Part shown: in pieces, positions 31,613 through 33,224 of the stretch
Layout of the letters: the number at the start of each line of letters is the position of its first letter
Numbering within the stretch: the stretch's first letter is position 1
Assembly: GCA_015660425.1 (NCBI GenBank)
Contig: DQLC01000063.1
Location: 1 to 33,224, forward strand
Origin: Alphaproteobacteria bacterium
GTDB lineage: Bacteria > Pseudomonadota > Alphaproteobacteria > TMED109
Direction: 5' to 3'
DNA: 33,224 bases
Made by a program: the position numbers and the translations under genes
Notes under the pieces: model-generated
What the model was told of the DNA's origin: nothing
What the model saw: the letters and a program-made list of their open reading frames with translations, nothing else
The model's database searches: none

Positions 31613-33178
31613 TTGTATTTAACGCAAGCACTTAAAAGAGCCGCTCAAATAAATGGTAACGAGTTAGCAACCCAAGATAATAATAGAATACGAACGTGGT
31701 CAGAATCTCTTGAGAGAATAGGTAAACTTGCTGGTGCTATGCAAAAATTAGGCTTTAAGGATAATGATAGATCAGCCATTTTGTCACTAAATAGTGATCG
31801 TTATTTTGAAGCTTTATATGCTGCTATTTGGGCAGGAGGAATTTTTGTTCCGATCAATACAAGATTAGCTCCTCCAGAAATAGCATTTTGGCTACAAGAC
31901 AGTGAAAGCTCTATATTATTTGTGGATAAAAACTTTTCAGAAGTTATAGAAGAATTATTCCAAGCAGGAAAAATACCTTCTATTAAAGAAATAATTTACA
32001 TGTCTGATGATAATTGCCCAGCTAATATGCAAAATTATGAAACCATATTAAATGAAAATGATAAAATAGATGATACATTAAGATGTTATGATGATATAGC
32101 GGGTCTTTTTTATACAGGCGGGACTACAGGTAGATCAAAAGGAGTAATGTTAAGCCACACTAATCTTGTTTCTAATTCTTTTAATACAATTACAGGCTTA
32201 ACTATTCCTAATAATGCACGATGGATACATGCTGCACCCATGTTTCATATAGCAGATGTAACTGGAGTAATTGCCATAACACATATCGCTGGTAAGCATT
32301 ATTTTATTCCTGGATTTTCTCCCGAAGCAGTATTAAATGGCATACAAGATTATTCTATAACAGATACTCTATTAGTGCCTACTATGATTAATATGTTAGT
32401 GCACCACCCAGATGTTACTAAATATAATTTATCTAGCTTGAGACAACTTACATATGGAGCATCACCTATGCCAGAATCTGTAATCATTAAAGCTATGGAA
32501 GTTATACCTAAGTGTAATTTTGTTCATGCCTATGGAATGACAGAATGCTCTCCATTACTTACAATGGCAGGACCAGATTGTCATGTATTTAAAGGACCAA
32601 AAGCCAATCTATTTAAATCTACTGGAGTTGCAGCTGCAGGAGTAGAAATTAAAATCATAGATGAAAATGATAACGAATTACCTCGAGGAGTAGTTGGTGA
32701 AATTGCAGCTAGAGGATCTAATATTATGCTTGGTTATTGGAGACAAAAAGAACTAAGTGATAAAGCTTTACGTAACGGCTGGATGCATACTGGCGATGGC
32801 GGATATATGAATAAAAATGGTTATGTTTATATTGTTGATAGAGTAAAAGATATGATTATTTCCGGTGGAGAAAATATTTATTCTGCTGAAGTAGAAAATG
32901 CAATATACCAACTTGATGGCGTAATCGAATGTGCAGTAATAGGTATACCTAATAAAGAATGGGGTGAAGCTGTTCATGCAATAGTAAGGAAAGACTCTAA
33001 TAATAATATTAATGAAAATGATGTTATTACACATAGTAAAAACCTTATAGCTGGTTTTAAATGTCCTAAATCTGTCTCATTTAGAGATGATCCAATGCCA
33101 CTTTCAGGTGCAGGTAAAATACTAAAAAGAAATTTACGTGAACCTTTTTGGAAAGGTCATGAAAAACAAGTTAGTTAG
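31613..33178 (+). CDS. AMP-forming acyl-CoA ligase, FadD-like
   Basis: A 521-residue ANL-superfamily ligase. I place the start at TTG 31613 (protein MYLTQALKRAAQ, a common start in this group) because GGAG at 31602-31605 lies 7 nt upstream; an in-frame TTG at 31595 is unsupported and falls in the dyad. The P-loop motif is LFYTGGTTGRSKGVMLSH, the adenine contact YGMTECSP, the hinge region DGGYMNKNGYVYIVDRVKDMI and the C-terminal GAGKILKRNLRE carries the catalytic Lys. It activates a medium/long-chain or other carboxylic acid to its CoA ester with ATP. The family is different from the feruloyl-CoA synthase-like ligase at 8108. It follows the CoA-transferase and precedes another gene start by 14 nt. 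Confidence 0.9.
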   Translation: MYLTQALKRAAQINGNELATQDNNRIRTWSESLERIGKLAGAMQKLGFKDNDRSAILSLNSDRYFEALYAAIWAGGIFVPINTRLAPPEIAFWLQDSESSILFVDKNFSEVIEELFQAGKIPSIKEIIYMSDDNCPANMQNYETILNENDKIDDTLRCYDDIAGLFYTGGTTGRSKGVMLSHTNLVSNSFNTITGLTIPNNARWIHAAPMFHIADVTGVIAITHIAGKHYFIPGFSPEAVLNGIQDYSITDTLLVPTMINMLVHHPDVTKYNLSSLRQLTYGASPMPESVIIKAMEVIPKCNFVHAYGMTECSPLLTMAGPDCHVFKGPKANLFKSTGVAAAGVEIKIIDENDNELPRGVVGEIAARGSNIMLGYWRQKELSDKALRNGWMHTGDGGYMNKNGYVYIVDRVKDMIISGGENIYSAEVENAIYQLDGVIECAVIGIPNKEWGEAVHAIVRKDSNNNINENDVITHSKNLIAGFKCPKSVSFRDDPMPLSGAGKILKRNLREPFWKGHEKQVS

Positions 33179-33192
33179 AGAAAAGATTTTAA

Positions 33193-33224
33193 ATGAATAA
33201 CATTATAACTACTATTGATAACAA
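33193..33224 (+). CDS. First codons of a gene running off the right edge (partial)
   Basis: ATG 33193, 14 nt after the ligase stop and preceded by the purine-rich GAGAAAAG, opens a frame read as MNNIITTIDN up to the window end. Such a start beside an acyl-CoA ligase would suit an enoyl-CoA hydratase or similar gene, but ten residues cannot show this. Confidence 0.4.
   Translation, partial: MNNIITTIDN

Noticed and set aside
1-33224. CRISPR arrays, tRNA/rRNA genes, insertion sequences, prophage or toxin-antitoxin modules
   Set aside because: No regularly spaced repeats, no cloverleaf or rRNA motifs, no transposase or integrase frame, and no small toxin-antitoxin pair were seen on either strand by eye.

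Overview
The window is strongly AT-rich, gene-dense DNA with very short spacers, several overlapping stop/start codons, abutting or overlapping convergent genes and no phage, transposon, CRISPR, tRNA or rRNA signal. The gene families (HAAT/Liv-type ABC importer, CaiB/BaiF CoA-transferase, zinc-free MDR reductases, RraA-like protein, PCu(A)C protein, quinoprotein alcohol dehydrogenase, thiXYZ behind a TPP riboswitch) suggest a streamlined, low-GC marine proteobacterium, most likely an oligotrophic alphaproteobacterium (for example the HIMB59/AEGEAN-169, SAR116 or deep SAR11 neighbourhood). That placement is inference; no taxonomic marker gene is present.

Layout. (1) 1-2271 (+): the 3' end of a probable hotdog thioesterase, then GST, SDR and a second GST-fold protein, nearly all overlapping; an RhlG-like SDR converges on them (2263-3060, -). 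(2) 3162-8107 (+): a complete five-gene Liv/HAAT ABC importer. (3) 8108-10930 (-): a feruloyl-CoA synthase-like ligase and a nitronate monooxygenase-like flavoprotein. (4) 11015-18823 (+): a seven-gene run of glycerol kinase, D-aminoacylase-like amidohydrolase, crotonase, HAD hydrolase, MDR reductase, amidohydrolase-2 protein and a second MDR reductase. (5) 18830-19519 (-): RraA-like aldolase. (6) 19741-21937 (+): a PQQ alcohol dehydrogenase with the lanthanide-type Asp, a terminator hairpin, then a cytochrome c. (7) 21964-27114 (+): DadA-like oxidoreductase, TPP riboswitch, thiY-thiZ-thiX, aldehyde dehydrogenase. (8) 27180-30232 (-): Baeyer-Villiger monooxygenase, NIPSNAP protein, PCu(A)C copper protein. 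(9) 30314-33224 (+): CoA-transferase, acyl-CoA ligase and the first codons of another gene.

Taken together this is a catabolic accessory region: import of small organic acids, CoA activation by two ligases and one CoA-transferase, oxidation of alcohols and aldehydes, Baeyer-Villiger oxidation, and hydrolysis of amides or lactones. The most informative points are the likely aryl-acid uptake/activation pair (Liv importer plus feruloyl-CoA synthase), the GST-SDR-GST cluster resembling in composition the glutathione-dependent beta-aryl-ether pathway, the lanthanide-type alcohol dehydrogenase, a TPP riboswitch whose 3' end carries the ribosome-binding site of thiY, paired dyads between the RraA and PQQ-dehydrogenase genes, and several enzymes lacking textbook catalytic residues. 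I see no clearly new defence, mobile or RNA-based system here; the interest lies in pathway composition and altered active sites. No gene-free stretch exceeds 300 bases; the longest is 19520-19740.
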